From Noviherbaspirillum suwonense (GTDB taxonomy: Bacteria; Pseudomonadota; Gammaproteobacteria; Burkholderiales; Burkholderiaceae_D): 64,000 nucleotides of DNA. The first letter of the stretch is position 1; each line of letters begins with the position of its first letter. The stretch spans positions 1-64,000 of the forward strand of contig NZ_FXUL01000021.1 of assembly GCF_900182955.1 (NCBI RefSeq), read 5' to 3'. This document shows, one piece after another, positions 45,492-55,585 of the stretch. The notes below the pieces were generated by a model, which was not told the DNA's origin, made no database searches, and saw nothing but the letters and a program-made list of their open reading frames with translations. Both the position numbers and the translations under genes were made by a program.

Positions 45492-46912
45492 GCAACGACG
45501 CCGCCCGCATCCAGCTGGTGCTGATTTCCCACACCAATGCCGGCAAGACCACGCTGGCCAGGACGCTGGTCGGCATGGACATCGGCGAGGTGCGCGATGC
45601 GCCGCATGTGACCACCGCCTCCGAGTCGCATACGCTGCTGGAAACCGCGAATGGCGATGCGCTGCTGCTGTGGGACACGCCCGGCTTCGGCGACTCGGTG
45701 CGGCTGGCGAAACGGCTGGCCAATGCCGACAACCCGATAGGCTGGCTGCTGCGCGAAGTCATCGACCGTTACCGCGACCGGCCGTTCTGGCTGAGCCAGC
45801 AGGCGCTGCGCACCGCGCGCGAGGCGGCGGACCTGGTGCTCTACTTGGTCAACTCCTCCGAGGACCCGCAGGACGCCGGCTATCTCGACGCCGAGATGAA
45901 GGTGCTGGAATGGCTGGGCAAGCCCGTCCTGGTGCTGCTGAACCAGATGGGCCCGCCCCGCCCGGCCGCCGCGGAACAGCTCGAACAGGCACGCTGGCGC
46001 ACCGGGCTGGCGGCCTATCCGGCGGTCCGCGAGGTGCTTGCGCTGGACGCGTTCGCGCGCTGCTGGGTGCATGAGCGGGTGTTCTACGACGCCATCGGCG
46101 CCTGGCTGGCCGACGACAGGAAACCGGCGCATGCGCGGCTCGTGGCGCAATGGGAACGGGAGAACGAGGCGCGCTTCCACGCGGCGATGGCGCTGGTCGC
46201 CGAGCAGGTCGCGGCCGCCGCGCGCGACAGCGAGCCCCTGTCCGCCGCCAGCCGGCCGATGCTGGAATCGGTGGCAAAGGCGGTCGGCCTCGGCGAGCGC
46301 GCCAGCGCCCGCCGCGAAGACCAGGCGATGACAGCGCTGACCGCGCGGCTGGAGCAGTCGATCGCGGCCAGCACCGCCGGCCTGCTGCGCCTTCACAAGC
46401 TCGACGCCGGCGCGGCGCGGACCATCAACGAGCGGGTGCGCAAGGCCTACGTGGTGCGCACGCCGGTCGATGCCAGGCAGGCGGGCCTGCTTGGCGCGGT
46501 GGTGTCGGGCGCCGCCAGCGGGCTGTCGGCCGACCTGCTCTCCGGCGGCCTGAGCTTCGGCGCCGGCGCGCTGCTGGGCGGCATCGTCGGCGCGCTGACC
46601 TTCGCCGGCGCGGCCTGGACGTTCAACACCCGCACCGGCCGCAATGCGTCCACCGTCCATTTCTCCGATGCCTTCCTGCGCTCGCTGGTCGTGGCCGGCC
46701 TGCTGCGCTACCTGGCCGTCGCCCACTTCGGCCGCGGCCGCGGCGGCTTCGTCGAGAGCGAGGCCCCGGGATTCTGGCAGGACGAGGTGGAACGGGAAAT
46801 CGCAAGCCATGAAGCGGCGCTGCCTGCCGCGCTGCGCGCCGAGCCGGCGGTGCTGGCGGCGCTGCTGCAGCAATGCATGGCGCGCGTGCTGGAGCGCCTT
46901 TATCCGCGCTAG
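45488..46912 (+). CDS. DUF3482-family GTPase
   Basis: A 474-residue Era/TrmE-like GTPase with a C-terminal DUF3482 part. G1 is SHTNAGKT (14-21), in which the first residue is Ser where GxxxxGK(S/T) has Gly; G3 is DTPGF (63-67); G4 is NQMG instead of NKxD. A Gly-rich C-terminal membrane-type stretch (about 335-375, GAVVSGAASGLSADLLSGGL) suggests membrane association. It follows DUF2868 with a 4-bp overlap. The biological role is not known. Confidence 0.83.
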   Translation: MSNDAARIQLVLISHTNAGKTTLARTLVGMDIGEVRDAPHVTTASESHTLLETANGDALLLWDTPGFGDSVRLAKRLANADNPIGWLLREVIDRYRDRPFWLSQQALRTAREAADLVLYLVNSSEDPQDAGYLDAEMKVLEWLGKPVLVLLNQMGPPRPAAAEQLEQARWRTGLAAYPAVREVLALDAFARCWVHERVFYDAIGAWLADDRKPAHARLVAQWERENEARFHAAMALVAEQVAAAARDSEPLSAASRPMLESVAKAVGLGERASARREDQAMTALTARLEQSIAASTAGLLRLHKLDAGAARTINERVRKAYVVRTPVDARQAGLLGAVVSGAASGLSADLLSGGLSFGAGALLGGIVGALTFAGAAWTFNTRTGRNASTVHFSDAFLRSLVVAGLLRYLAVAHFGRGRGGFVESEAPGFWQDEVEREIASHEAALPAALRAEPAVLAALLQQCMARVLERLYPR

Positions 46913-47033
46913 CCTTCCAATTGCCATTCAAAAACTTGTAACAAGGCATAAGATTCGACCCGCGAAAAAATGCAGCCGCTATAGTGAAGTCCTCGCCGCA
47001 CCCATCGGCGGTTTCCACGGAAAGGCTACCATC

Positions 47034-47432
47034 ATGCGCAGCAAAACCCTGATTTCAACGATAGCCCTGGCTGGCGTCCTGGCTACCTCCCTGTCAACCT
47101 CGGCCTACGCCGACGGCGGCCGGCACCGGGGCGGCCATGGCGGGAACGGCGTCGCCATCGCCGCTGGCGTGCTTGGCGCGCTGGCCATCGGCTCCGTGAT
47201 CGCCAATGCGGCCGCCGCACCGGTCTATTCGGCTCCGCCGGCCTACTACCCGCCGCCCCCGCCGGCCCGGACCTACTACGAAGCGCCGCCGCAGTATTAC
47301 CAGCCCGCGCCGCAGCCGCAGGCGTATTACCAGCCGGCGCCGGTGTATTACCAGCCGCAGCCCGCCGCGGTAATCGTTGAAAGCCCGCGCCCGTGGCGTG
47401 GACATCACCATCGTTACTATTACGGCTATTGA
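47034..47432 (+). CDS. Small exported Pro/Tyr-rich protein
   Basis: A 132-residue protein with a signal peptide (about 1-26, SAYA-DG), a His/Gly-rich segment (about 28-38), a hydrophobic Gly/Ala stretch (about 40-58), and a tail of Pro and Tyr repeats (PPAYYPPPPPARTYYEAPPQ and similar) ending in HHHRYYYGY. This style of cell-envelope protein is common in Oxalobacteraceae. Function unknown. A strong terminator follows the stop. Confidence 0.65.
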   Translation: MRSKTLISTIALAGVLATSLSTSAYADGGRHRGGHGGNGVAIAAGVLGALAIGSVIANAAAAPVYSAPPAYYPPPPPARTYYEAPPQYYQPAPQPQAYYQPAPVYYQPQPAAVIVESPRPWRGHHHRYYYGY

Positions 47433-47451
47433 TACACGCCGACGTCATCCG

Positions 47452-47481
47452 GGGCCTTGCTTGCGCAAGGCCCTTTTCTTT
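47452..47481 (+). terminator. Rho-independent terminator
   Basis: Perfect 9-bp stem gggccttgc (47452-47460) with gcaaggccc (47465-47473), loop ttgc, followed by ttttcttt. It terminates the small exported protein gene that ends at 47432. Confidence 0.85.
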
Positions 47482-47625
47482 TGTCCGCACCGTTTCCGCG
47501 CGGCCTTGTATCGCCACTGCCCGCCACAACCTCATGTACTCTGTCAGCCATCTGCTGCGCTGGAAAACATTGGCGCATCTGTGCTATAAAAGCTATATAA
47601 AACTGGATATCGATAGGAATAGTTA

Positions 47626-50508
47626 ATGACGTTTATTGAAAAGCGGGTCCGCCCCATCAATGCGATGCAGGCAGTGCTGAAGGAATACGAAGATCCGGCC
47701 AGCGGCGCCCGGCACATCCACCTGGCGACGGACGATGCGGAAATGGTGTTCCTGGTCGCGTTTCCCACCGTGCCCGACAAGGACGACGGCCGCGCGCACA
47801 TCCTCGAACACCTGGCGCTGTGCGGCTCGAACCGCTACCCGGTGCGCGACCCGTTCTTTTCGATGCTGCGCCGCTCCACCGCGACCTACATGAATGCGAT
47901 GACCTACCCGGACCGCACCGTGTACCCGTTCGCCAGCACCAGCAAGGCCGATTTCTTCAACCTGCTGGGCGTCTATCTCGACGCCGCGTTCTTTCCGAAA
48001 CTGGATTACCTCGACTTCCTGCAGGAAGGCTGGCGCTACACGCTGGAGGACGGCAAGCTCGGCTACGGCGGCGTCGTGTTCAATGAAATGAAAGGCGCGT
48101 TCGCCGACCCGATGCGCGCGCTGGCGCAGGGCATGGACTCGGTCCTGTTCAAGGGGACGACCTATGAAGTCGAGTCCGGCGGCGACCCGCTGGCGATTCC
48201 GTCGCTGACCCACGAGGACCTGCGGCAATTCCATGCCGGCCACTACCATCCGTCGCAGGCGGTGTTCATGACCGCCGGCGCCATCGACCCGCTGCAGGTG
48301 CAGCAGGTGATCGCCGAGCACGTGCTGAGCCGGCTGCAGGGCACGGCCCGGCGCATGATGCCGGAACTGGCCCCGTCCTGGGATGCGCCCAGGGAGACAA
48401 CCATCCGCATCCCGTCGCCGACCGCGAAGGATGACGAATTCGGCATCCAGCTGGCCTGGCTGGCCGGCGAGTCCGCCGACGCGACCGCGTATTACCGGGC
48501 GCAGCTGCTGGAAGCCGGCCTGGTCGGCGACGCCGCAGCGCCGCTGCTGCACGTGATGGAATCGGCCGGCTACGGCAGGCCCTCGGCCTTCAACGGGATG
48601 GACCCGAGCCACCGCCAGCTGGTGTTCCACCTCGGCATGGAAGGCCTCACGCGCGACCAGGTCGGCAAGGCCCGCGACCTGATCTGGCGCACGCTGGAAA
48701 AGACCGCCGAGACCGGCGTGCCGCATGCGGTGCTGCGGGCCGCGCTGCGCGACCTGCGCTTCTCCCAGCGCGAGATCCAGGGCGGCCAGCTGCCGTACGG
48801 CATGCGCAAGCTGCTGCAGGCGCTGCCGTTCGAGATGGCCGGCGGCGACATCATGACCGCCTTCGACAGCGAAGCGACGCTGGCGCAGCTGGAAGAGCAG
48901 ATCGCCGACCCGGATTTCTTCAAGTCGATGGTGCGCGAGCTGCTGGCGTCGCCGACCCGGCTGACCGCCACCGTGGAGCCTGACGCGCGTTATTTCGACG
49001 CCCGCAGCGAAGTCGAACAGCGTCGCCTGGCCGAACGCCAGGAAGCGATGGACCCGGCCGAAGCCGCGCGCATTGCAACCGAATCCGAGTCGCTGCTGGC
49101 GCGCCAGCGCCGGCCGGTCAACAACGACGTGCTGCCGCGCATCCGGCCGGACGACGTGAGCCCGCTGCCGCGGCCGCTGCACCAGCTGCCGGACGGGACG
49201 CGACGCACGCTGGGCCTGGAGATCGCGTCGAACGGCATCAGCTATGCCCGCGTGGTCTACGACGTGTCGGCGTTCGACGAGGCCGACTGGCCCTGGCTCG
49301 ACCTGTACGCGGAACTGCTGCCCGACCTGGGCGTCGGCGAGATGGACTTCGCGCAGGCCGGCTCGTGGCGCAAGCAGCTCGCCCCGTCGTTCTCGGTCGA
49401 CCTCGACGCGCACGAGTCGCTGGCGGGGGCCGGCGCATCGCTGCGCATCCACCTGGCGTTCTCGTCCCGCAATGTGCGCGAGGAGCAGGCGGCGATCGCC
49501 GAATTGCTGTCGACCTCGATCCGCAGCGCGCGGTTCGATGAAAGCGATCGCATTGCGTTCCTGATCGAGCAGATCGCCGAGAATCAGGTGCAGGACCTGG
49601 CGGACCAGGGCGACCAGTATGCGGTGATCGCCGCCGAACTGCCGTATTCACTGCGCCGCCGCTTCCAGGATGCGGTCGACGGCGCCGCGTCGCTGCGCTT
49701 CTACAGCGCGCTCGGCCAGCAGATCGAGAGCGACGATGGCCTGCAGGCCATCTGCGAACGTCTCGCCGCATTGCACCAGCGGGTGCTGGCCGCGCCGGTG
49801 CGCGTAATTGCCGCCGGCGTCGGCAGCGATGGCGCCGAGCTGGCCGCGATGCTGGACGTGCCGGGCGCCGACCCGGCCACCGTTCCGGCCGTGGCGCCAG
49901 AGCGTGCGCCGGTTGCGCCCGCCAGCATCGCGCTGGTGGCGCCTGCGCAGGTCAACCACTGCTTCGCCAGCTGGTCGGTGCCGCGCCTCGGCGATGCCGA
50001 TGCGCCGGTGCTGTCGGTGCTGGCCAACCTGATGACCAACCAGGTGCTGCACCAGGCCTTGCGCGAGGAAGGCGGCGCCTATGGCGGCACCGCCCGCTAC
50101 GCCGCGCACAGCGGCGTGTTCACGATGCTCTCCTACCGCGACCCGCGGCTGGCCGGCACCTATGACGACTTCGCCCGCGCCATCGCCTGGGTAATCGAAT
50201 CGGCGCTGGACCGCGAGCACATCGAGGAAGCCATCATCGGCGTCATCGGCGAGCTCGACAAGCCGCGCAGCCCGCACCAGGAAGCGATGCAGGCCTGGCA
50301 GCTGCGCGAGGCGGGCGTGACCGACGCCATGCGCGTGCAGTTCCGGCGCGGCGTGCTGGAATGCACCGCCGAGCAGCTCAAGGGCGTCGCCGCGCGCCAC
50401 CTGCTGAACACGGCGCCGAGCCGGGCCGCATTCGCCGGCAACACCACGCAGGACCTGGCCGGACTGGCCGTGGTCGACCTGATGGCGATGGTTGGCGAGG
50501 CCGCGTAG
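47626..50508 (+). CDS. M16C zinc metallopeptidase (PreP/Cym1-like)
   Basis: A 960-residue peptidase, one of the M16C family (presequence-protease type). The inverted zinc motif is HILEH at 58-62 with the third ligand Glu about 90 residues later in VVFNEMKGAF. Two M16 halves joined by a linker fit the length; the second half is inactive as in the family. It degrades short peptides within an enclosed chamber, most probably in the cytoplasm since no signal peptide is seen. AGGA precedes the ATG, and the upstream 45 bases are AT-rich (tataaaagctatataaaact). Confidence 0.88.
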   Translation: MTFIEKRVRPINAMQAVLKEYEDPASGARHIHLATDDAEMVFLVAFPTVPDKDDGRAHILEHLALCGSNRYPVRDPFFSMLRRSTATYMNAMTYPDRTVYPFASTSKADFFNLLGVYLDAAFFPKLDYLDFLQEGWRYTLEDGKLGYGGVVFNEMKGAFADPMRALAQGMDSVLFKGTTYEVESGGDPLAIPSLTHEDLRQFHAGHYHPSQAVFMTAGAIDPLQVQQVIAEHVLSRLQGTARRMMPELAPSWDAPRETTIRIPSPTAKDDEFGIQLAWLAGESADATAYYRAQLLEAGLVGDAAAPLLHVMESAGYGRPSAFNGMDPSHRQLVFHLGMEGLTRDQVGKARDLIWRTLEKTAETGVPHAVLRAALRDLRFSQREIQGGQLPYGMRKLLQALPFEMAGGDIMTAFDSEATLAQLEEQIADPDFFKSMVRELLASPTRLTATVEPDARYFDARSEVEQRRLAERQEAMDPAEAARIATESESLLARQRRPVNNDVLPRIRPDDVSPLPRPLHQLPDGTRRTLGLEIASNGISYARVVYDVSAFDEADWPWLDLYAELLPDLGVGEMDFAQAGSWRKQLAPSFSVDLDAHESLAGAGASLRIHLAFSSRNVREEQAAIAELLSTSIRSARFDESDRIAFLIEQIAENQVQDLADQGDQYAVIAAELPYSLRRRFQDAVDGAASLRFYSALGQQIESDDGLQAICERLAALHQRVLAAPVRVIAAGVGSDGAELAAMLDVPGADPATVPAVAPERAPVAPASIALVAPAQVNHCFASWSVPRLGDADAPVLSVLANLMTNQVLHQALREEGGAYGGTARYAAHSGVFTMLSYRDPRLAGTYDDFARAIAWVIESALDREHIEEAIIGVIGELDKPRSPHQEAMQAWQLREAGVTDAMRVQFRRGVLECTAEQLKGVAARHLLNTAPSRAAFAGNTTQDLAGLAVVDLMAMVGEAA

Positions 50509-50610
50509 GTGAATCTGGCCAGGGTTTGCGCACGCGCATGCCCTGACCGCTTAATGCCCTGCAGCATCAGTGCAAGCCGAACTAAACAAACAGGGTGATG
50601 TCACATTGAC

Positions 50611-52626
50611 ATGAAACGTATATTAAAAATAACGGGCGGCTTGCTTGGGACCGTGGTCGCAATCGTCGTGATTGCACTGGTCATACTGTCGACGGTCAAC
50701 CTGAACCGCGCCAAGCCCTGGCTGGAGGAAAAGGTATCGACGGCAACCGGACGCACCTTCGCAATGAACGGCGACCTGTCGCTGAGCTGGGAGCGGCCGG
50801 GACAGGAACAGGGCTGGCGCAGCCTGGTGCCCTGGCCGCACCTGCGGGCCAAGGATGTCATGCTGGGCAACCCGGACTGGGCATCGACGGGACCGGAAAT
50901 GGCCCGCATTGCGCAGATCGACTTCACGATCAACCCGTTCAAATTGCTGACCAAGACCGTCAGCGTCCATTCGCTGATCATGTCCGAGCCGCGGCTGGTG
51001 CTGGAGCAGGACCGCCAGAGCCGCAAGAACTGGGACTTCCCGAAAAGCGAGAGCAAGTCGGACTGGTCATTCGAACTGAAGAGCGTCGCAATGACGGCCG
51101 GCACCGTGCGCTATGTCGACCAGCTCAAGCGCGCCGACCTGACCGCACGGGTCGACACCGAGCCGGACAACAGCATGCGCTGGGCGCTCAACGGCACTTT
51201 CAACGACGAGAAAATCACCGGCAACGCCCATAGCGGCGCATTGCTGTCGCTGCAGGAAAAGGGCGTCGCCTATCCGATCGAGGCGAAGGTCGTCGTCGGC
51301 GAAACCACCATCACCGCGAAGGGCACGCTGACGGACCCGGCCAACCCGAGCGCGCTCGACGTGCGCCTGTCCATCCTCGGCGCCAGCATGGCCGACCTGT
51401 TCCCACTGGGCGGCGTGCTGCTGCCACGTACGCCGAAGTTCTCGACCGAGGGCCGCGTGGTCGGCACGCTGGGCCGCAACAACCTGCGGCTGCGCTATGA
51501 AAACTTCAAGGGCCAGGTTGGCGGCAGCGACATCGCCGGCACGCTCGAATACCTGGAGCGGGAGCCGCACCCCATCCTGCGCGGGGAAGTCGTGTCGCAG
51601 AAGCTGGTCTGGAAAGACCTCGGCGCGGTGGTCGGCGCCGGCGACGAACCGAAGAAGCAGAAATCGGGCGAAGTGAAGCAGCCGCCGGGCAAGGTGCTGC
51701 CGGTCTCGCCGTTCAACACCGACCGCTGGGGCAAGATGGATGCCGACGTCAAGTTCAGCGGCAAGCAGATCATCCACTCCGACCGGCTGCCGATCGACCA
51801 TCTCGACACCCACATCGTCATGGACAAGGGCGTGCTGTCCCTAGCGCCGCTGAATTTCGGCGTCGCCGGCGGCCGCATCGCCACCGAACTGAAGATCGAC
51901 GGCAGCGGCAAGCTGGCGAAGGCCACCATGAACGTGTCGGCGCGCGGCCTCAAGCTCAACGAACTCTTCCCCAAGGTCGAGTCCATGCGCGCCAGCCTCG
52001 GCCAGCTCAACGGCGACGCCAAGGCGAGCGCCACCGGCAACTCGTTCGCCGCGCTGGCCGCGGGCGCCAACGGCGAAGTCAAGGCGCTCGTGAGCGACGG
52101 CACCGTCAGTGAATTCGTGATGGAGGCAATGGGCCTGAATGCCGGCCGGGTGGTGGTCAACAAGCTCTTCGGCGACAAGCAGGTCAAGCTCAACTGCCTG
52201 GCCACCGACATCAATATCCGGCAGGGGCTGATGGAGCCGCAGCTGTTCATCCTCGACACCGAGGATGCGATCGTGCAGATCGATGGCAACATCAGCCTGG
52301 CCAAGGAAACGCTGGACCTCGATATCCGCCCGCGCAGCAAGGGCCTGCGGCTCTTTTCGCTGCGCTCGCCGCTGTATGTGAAAGGCACGTTCAAGGATCC
52401 GGACGTCGGCGTCAACAAGACCGCCATCGCGCTGCGCGCAGGCGCCGCGGTGGCGCTGGGCACGATCGCGGTGCCGCTGGCCGGCCTGGCCGCGCTGACG
52501 CATGCCGGCCCCACAGAAGACAGCCCTTGCAACAGCCTGCTGGCCGAAGCGCGCAAGGCGCCGGTGGCGCCGCCTGCCGGCCAGCGCGGCGCCGCTGCCA
52601 ACTCGCATGAGAAAGCGGTGCCGTGA
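50611..52626 (+). CDS. AsmA-family envelope protein
   Basis: A 671-residue protein with one N-terminal membrane anchor (about 6-26, GGLLGTVVAIVVIALVI) and a large periplasmic part ending in an AsmA_2-type C-terminal region (about 430-610: QLNGDAKASATGNSF, EFVMEAMGLNAGRVVVNKLF). AsmA-like proteins are thought to bridge phospholipid transport between membranes. The C-terminal 60 residues are low-complexity with Cys (DSPCNSLLAEARK). A single gene, 102 bp after the peptidase. The start at 50611 follows TCACATTGAC with no strong ribosome site. Confidence 0.8.
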   Translation: MKRILKITGGLLGTVVAIVVIALVILSTVNLNRAKPWLEEKVSTATGRTFAMNGDLSLSWERPGQEQGWRSLVPWPHLRAKDVMLGNPDWASTGPEMARIAQIDFTINPFKLLTKTVSVHSLIMSEPRLVLEQDRQSRKNWDFPKSESKSDWSFELKSVAMTAGTVRYVDQLKRADLTARVDTEPDNSMRWALNGTFNDEKITGNAHSGALLSLQEKGVAYPIEAKVVVGETTITAKGTLTDPANPSALDVRLSILGASMADLFPLGGVLLPRTPKFSTEGRVVGTLGRNNLRLRYENFKGQVGGSDIAGTLEYLEREPHPILRGEVVSQKLVWKDLGAVVGAGDEPKKQKSGEVKQPPGKVLPVSPFNTDRWGKMDADVKFSGKQIIHSDRLPIDHLDTHIVMDKGVLSLAPLNFGVAGGRIATELKIDGSGKLAKATMNVSARGLKLNELFPKVESMRASLGQLNGDAKASATGNSFAALAAGANGEVKALVSDGTVSEFVMEAMGLNAGRVVVNKLFGDKQVKLNCLATDINIRQGLMEPQLFILDTEDAIVQIDGNISLAKETLDLDIRPRSKGLRLFSLRSPLYVKGTFKDPDVGVNKTAIALRAGAAVALGTIAVPLAGLAALTHAGPTEDSPCNSLLAEARKAPVAPPAGQRGAAANSHEKAVP

Positions 52627-52854
52627 GCGCGGCAGCACGGAATGCAGCAGCGGCGGCGCGGAGGTCTCGCGCTGCCGTTATATTGCGGTAAGCAGAGTCG
52701 TACCGATGCCGGAGGCATGCCGGCAGCGCGAAGTGCAGTATGGTTAGACCGGGCGGACCGCGAGTCTGCCCCTCATTGCTGAAACGGGGCGGACGGGCTG
52801 CCCTGAACCAGCAGCCCTTCACCGTCGTGCAACGCAATTGCACGGGACCAGACA

Positions 52855-55563
52855 GTGCGCGCCGACCGATTGCAGCAGAAAGCATGGCAGGCAAGCTTGC
52901 TCGACAAGCTGAGGTTCGTGCGCCGCACGCCGAGCGTATTCACCACTTGGCTCTTGTTCTCGATGGCGGTCGCGCTGATCGGCTGGGGCGTGCTGCTGGC
53001 AAACCTGAAGGAAGCGCAGTCAGCGGTGGAGAAACGGGCGCTGCGGGAAGCCGGCGCGCTCGCGCGCACCCATGCCGACCGCCTGGCCCGCAGCCTCGAC
53101 GCAATGGACCAGGTCGCGCGCCACGTCCGCCTCGAATGGCAGCTGGCGAAGGGCGCGCTGGACCTGCACAAGCTGCGTACCGAGGGTTTCTTTTCGCCGG
53201 CCGGACTGTACGAAGTCACGCTGTTCGATCGCGACGGCATCCCGCTGACATCGACCGCCCCGACGATTTCGCCCGCGCCGGTGGACGACCGCGATTTCTT
53301 CATCGCGCTGCGCAACACGGTCGCCGATCCGCTGTCCGTCAGTGCGCCCGGCTACGGCCTGCTGGAACAGCGCAATGTCATGCATATCGCGCGCCGCCTG
53401 AGCGCTGCCGACGGCATGTTTTCCGGCGTCGTGCTGATATCGGTCGCCAATCATTTCTTCACCGCGAACTATGACCCCACCGTGCTCGGCACGCACGGGC
53501 TGCTTGGTATGCTCGACAGCGACCGCACGCTGGAAGTGGTGCGCATCGGCACGCGCCTGATCGGGCCGGAGGAACATGGATTCACCAGCATCCCGGCGCT
53601 GTCGCAGGCCAGCGGCAGCATGCGTCTTCCCGCGCAGCAGTTCAACGACGGACGCGCCCGCTTCATCGGCTGGCATCCGGTGCCCAATTACCAGATCGTC
53701 GCCGTGATCGGACTGGACGAAGCCGACACCCTGGCCCAGTACCATGCAGGCCGCCACTCCGCGATCTGGTACGGCACATGGGCCAGCGCCGCGCTGGCGC
53801 TGCTGACAGCGCTGGCGTCTGGGCTGAGCGCCGAACTGGCCTGGCGCAAGCACCGGCTGGGCATGGCGCAGGCCACCTACCGGCTGGCCACCGAGGAAGG
53901 CAGCGAAGGCTTCTATATCATCCAGCCGGTGCGCGACCGCCAGGGCCTGGTGCTCGACTTCATGGTCATCGACTGCAACCAGCCCGGCGCGGAATTTTTC
54001 AATGCCAGGCCGCAGGAACTGATAGGCAAGAGCATTTCCGCATTCCGCGGCAGTCTCGACACCGCCGCATTCATCGACTACCTGCACCAGGCGTCCGAGA
54101 ACGGCGTCTACGAAAACGAGATCGACGTGCCTGGCAATGCCGCGCTGCGGCTGCGCTGGGCGCACCTGAAAATCATCCGCTCCGGCGACAATCTCGCAGT
54201 CAGGCTGCGCGACATCAGCGCCGCCAAGGCCCACGTGGCCGAACTGAAGCGGCGCGGCAACGAGGATGTGCTGACCGGCCTGCCCAACCGGCACTGGATA
54301 CAGGGCTACCTGCCCGACGCCCTGCAGCATGCGCAGAAGGAGGGGCAGCGCCTGGCGCTGCTGTTCATCGACCTCGACGGTTTCAAGAAGGTCAACGACA
54401 CCGCCGGCCATGCGGCCGGCGACGAACTGCTCATGCATGCCGCGCATCGGCTGCAGGAAGCGGTGCGGCCGCATGACAAGGTGGTCCGCTTCGGCGGCGA
54501 CGAATTCGTCGTCATCATCGAGAATGTCGAGCACCGGATGGACGCGGCCCATGTGGCCGAGCGGATAGGCGCGGCTTTCGGGGAAGCGTTCCGGCTGAGC
54601 CAGGGCGTGCACCAGGTCGGCACGTCGATCGGCATCGCGCTGTTCCCCACCGACGGCGCCGACACCTCGACGCTGCTGGAGAAGGCGGACATCGCGATGT
54701 ATTCGGTCAAGACCAATGGCAAGGGCGGCTACCAGTTCTACGAAGCCAAGTTCTACAATGCGCTGCGCGACCGGCTGGACCGGGAGGCTGAACTGCGGCG
54801 CGCCATCGAAGGCGACGAATTCCTGATGGTGTACCAGCCGCGCGTCGACATCCTGAGCGGCATGACGCAAAGCATGGAAGCGCTGGTGCGCTGGCAGCAC
54901 CCGGAGCGCGGCCTGCTGGAGCCGGCCGAGTTCATCGGCCTGGCCGAGGACACCGGCATGGTGGTCGAACTGGGCGCCCTCGTCATCGACAAGGTCTGCG
55001 CCCAGATCGCGCGCTGGTCGGAGCATGACGCCGCGCTGGTCCCGGTCTCGATCAATGTCTCGCCGCAGCAGTTCAGGAACGGCGATGTCGGCAGCGTGCT
55101 GGGCGAAGCGCTGGCGCGGCACAAGGTGCCGCCCTCGCTGATCGAACTGGAAATCACCGAGTCGTCCGTCATGGACGAGGATGCCGCGGTCTCCAGCACC
55201 CTGTCGCAGCTGCAGAAGCAGGGCATCAAGATCCTGGTCGACGATTTCGGCACCGGCTATTCATCGCTGTCGCAGCTGCACCGGCTGGATTTCGACGTGC
55301 TGAAGGTGGACCAGGCGTTCACCGCCAACATCGAGACATCGGCCGAGGGCATGGTGTTCTTCACCGCCATCGTGACGATGGCGCATGCGCTGGGAATGCG
55401 GGTCGTGGCCGAGGGCGTCGAGAACCTGGCGCAGGTCAGGCTGCTGCGCACGCTGCAGTGCGACGAAGTCCAGGGCTTCTTCATCTCCCGGCCGCTGCCG
55501 GCCGGCGACAGCCAGCCGGTGCTGCCGCCGCGCACCTTCCCGACCGCCTACGGAAACGCGTGA
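52855..55563 (+). CDS. Membrane sensor GGDEF-EAL protein
   Basis: A 902-residue c-di-GMP enzyme. Membrane helix about 28-45, periplasmic sensor domain of PDC/dCACHE type (about 60-290, with LFDRDGIPLTSTAP and VVLISVANHFF), second membrane helix about 305-325, a PAS-like domain (about 330-440), GGDEF (about 455-620) and EAL (about 640-885). Both are intact: RFGGDEFVV with I-site RPHD five residues upstream; MEALVRWQHPERG and DDFGTGYSSL. It could synthesise or degrade c-di-GMP. It starts with GTG at 52855; the long dCACHE part would be lost with a later ATG. Confidence 0.88.
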   Translation: MRADRLQQKAWQASLLDKLRFVRRTPSVFTTWLLFSMAVALIGWGVLLANLKEAQSAVEKRALREAGALARTHADRLARSLDAMDQVARHVRLEWQLAKGALDLHKLRTEGFFSPAGLYEVTLFDRDGIPLTSTAPTISPAPVDDRDFFIALRNTVADPLSVSAPGYGLLEQRNVMHIARRLSAADGMFSGVVLISVANHFFTANYDPTVLGTHGLLGMLDSDRTLEVVRIGTRLIGPEEHGFTSIPALSQASGSMRLPAQQFNDGRARFIGWHPVPNYQIVAVIGLDEADTLAQYHAGRHSAIWYGTWASAALALLTALASGLSAELAWRKHRLGMAQATYRLATEEGSEGFYIIQPVRDRQGLVLDFMVIDCNQPGAEFFNARPQELIGKSISAFRGSLDTAAFIDYLHQASENGVYENEIDVPGNAALRLRWAHLKIIRSGDNLAVRLRDISAAKAHVAELKRRGNEDVLTGLPNRHWIQGYLPDALQHAQKEGQRLALLFIDLDGFKKVNDTAGHAAGDELLMHAAHRLQEAVRPHDKVVRFGGDEFVVIIENVEHRMDAAHVAERIGAAFGEAFRLSQGVHQVGTSIGIALFPTDGADTSTLLEKADIAMYSVKTNGKGGYQFYEAKFYNALRDRLDREAELRRAIEGDEFLMVYQPRVDILSGMTQSMEALVRWQHPERGLLEPAEFIGLAEDTGMVVELGALVIDKVCAQIARWSEHDAALVPVSINVSPQQFRNGDVGSVLGEALARHKVPPSLIELEITESSVMDEDAAVSSTLSQLQKQGIKILVDDFGTGYSSLSQLHRLDFDVLKVDQAFTANIETSAEGMVFFTAIVTMAHALGMRVVAEGVENLAQVRLLRTLQCDEVQGFFISRPLPAGDSQPVLPPRTFPTAYGNA

Positions 55564-55585
55564 CGGTCGTGCCGCAGCGGCGTGC

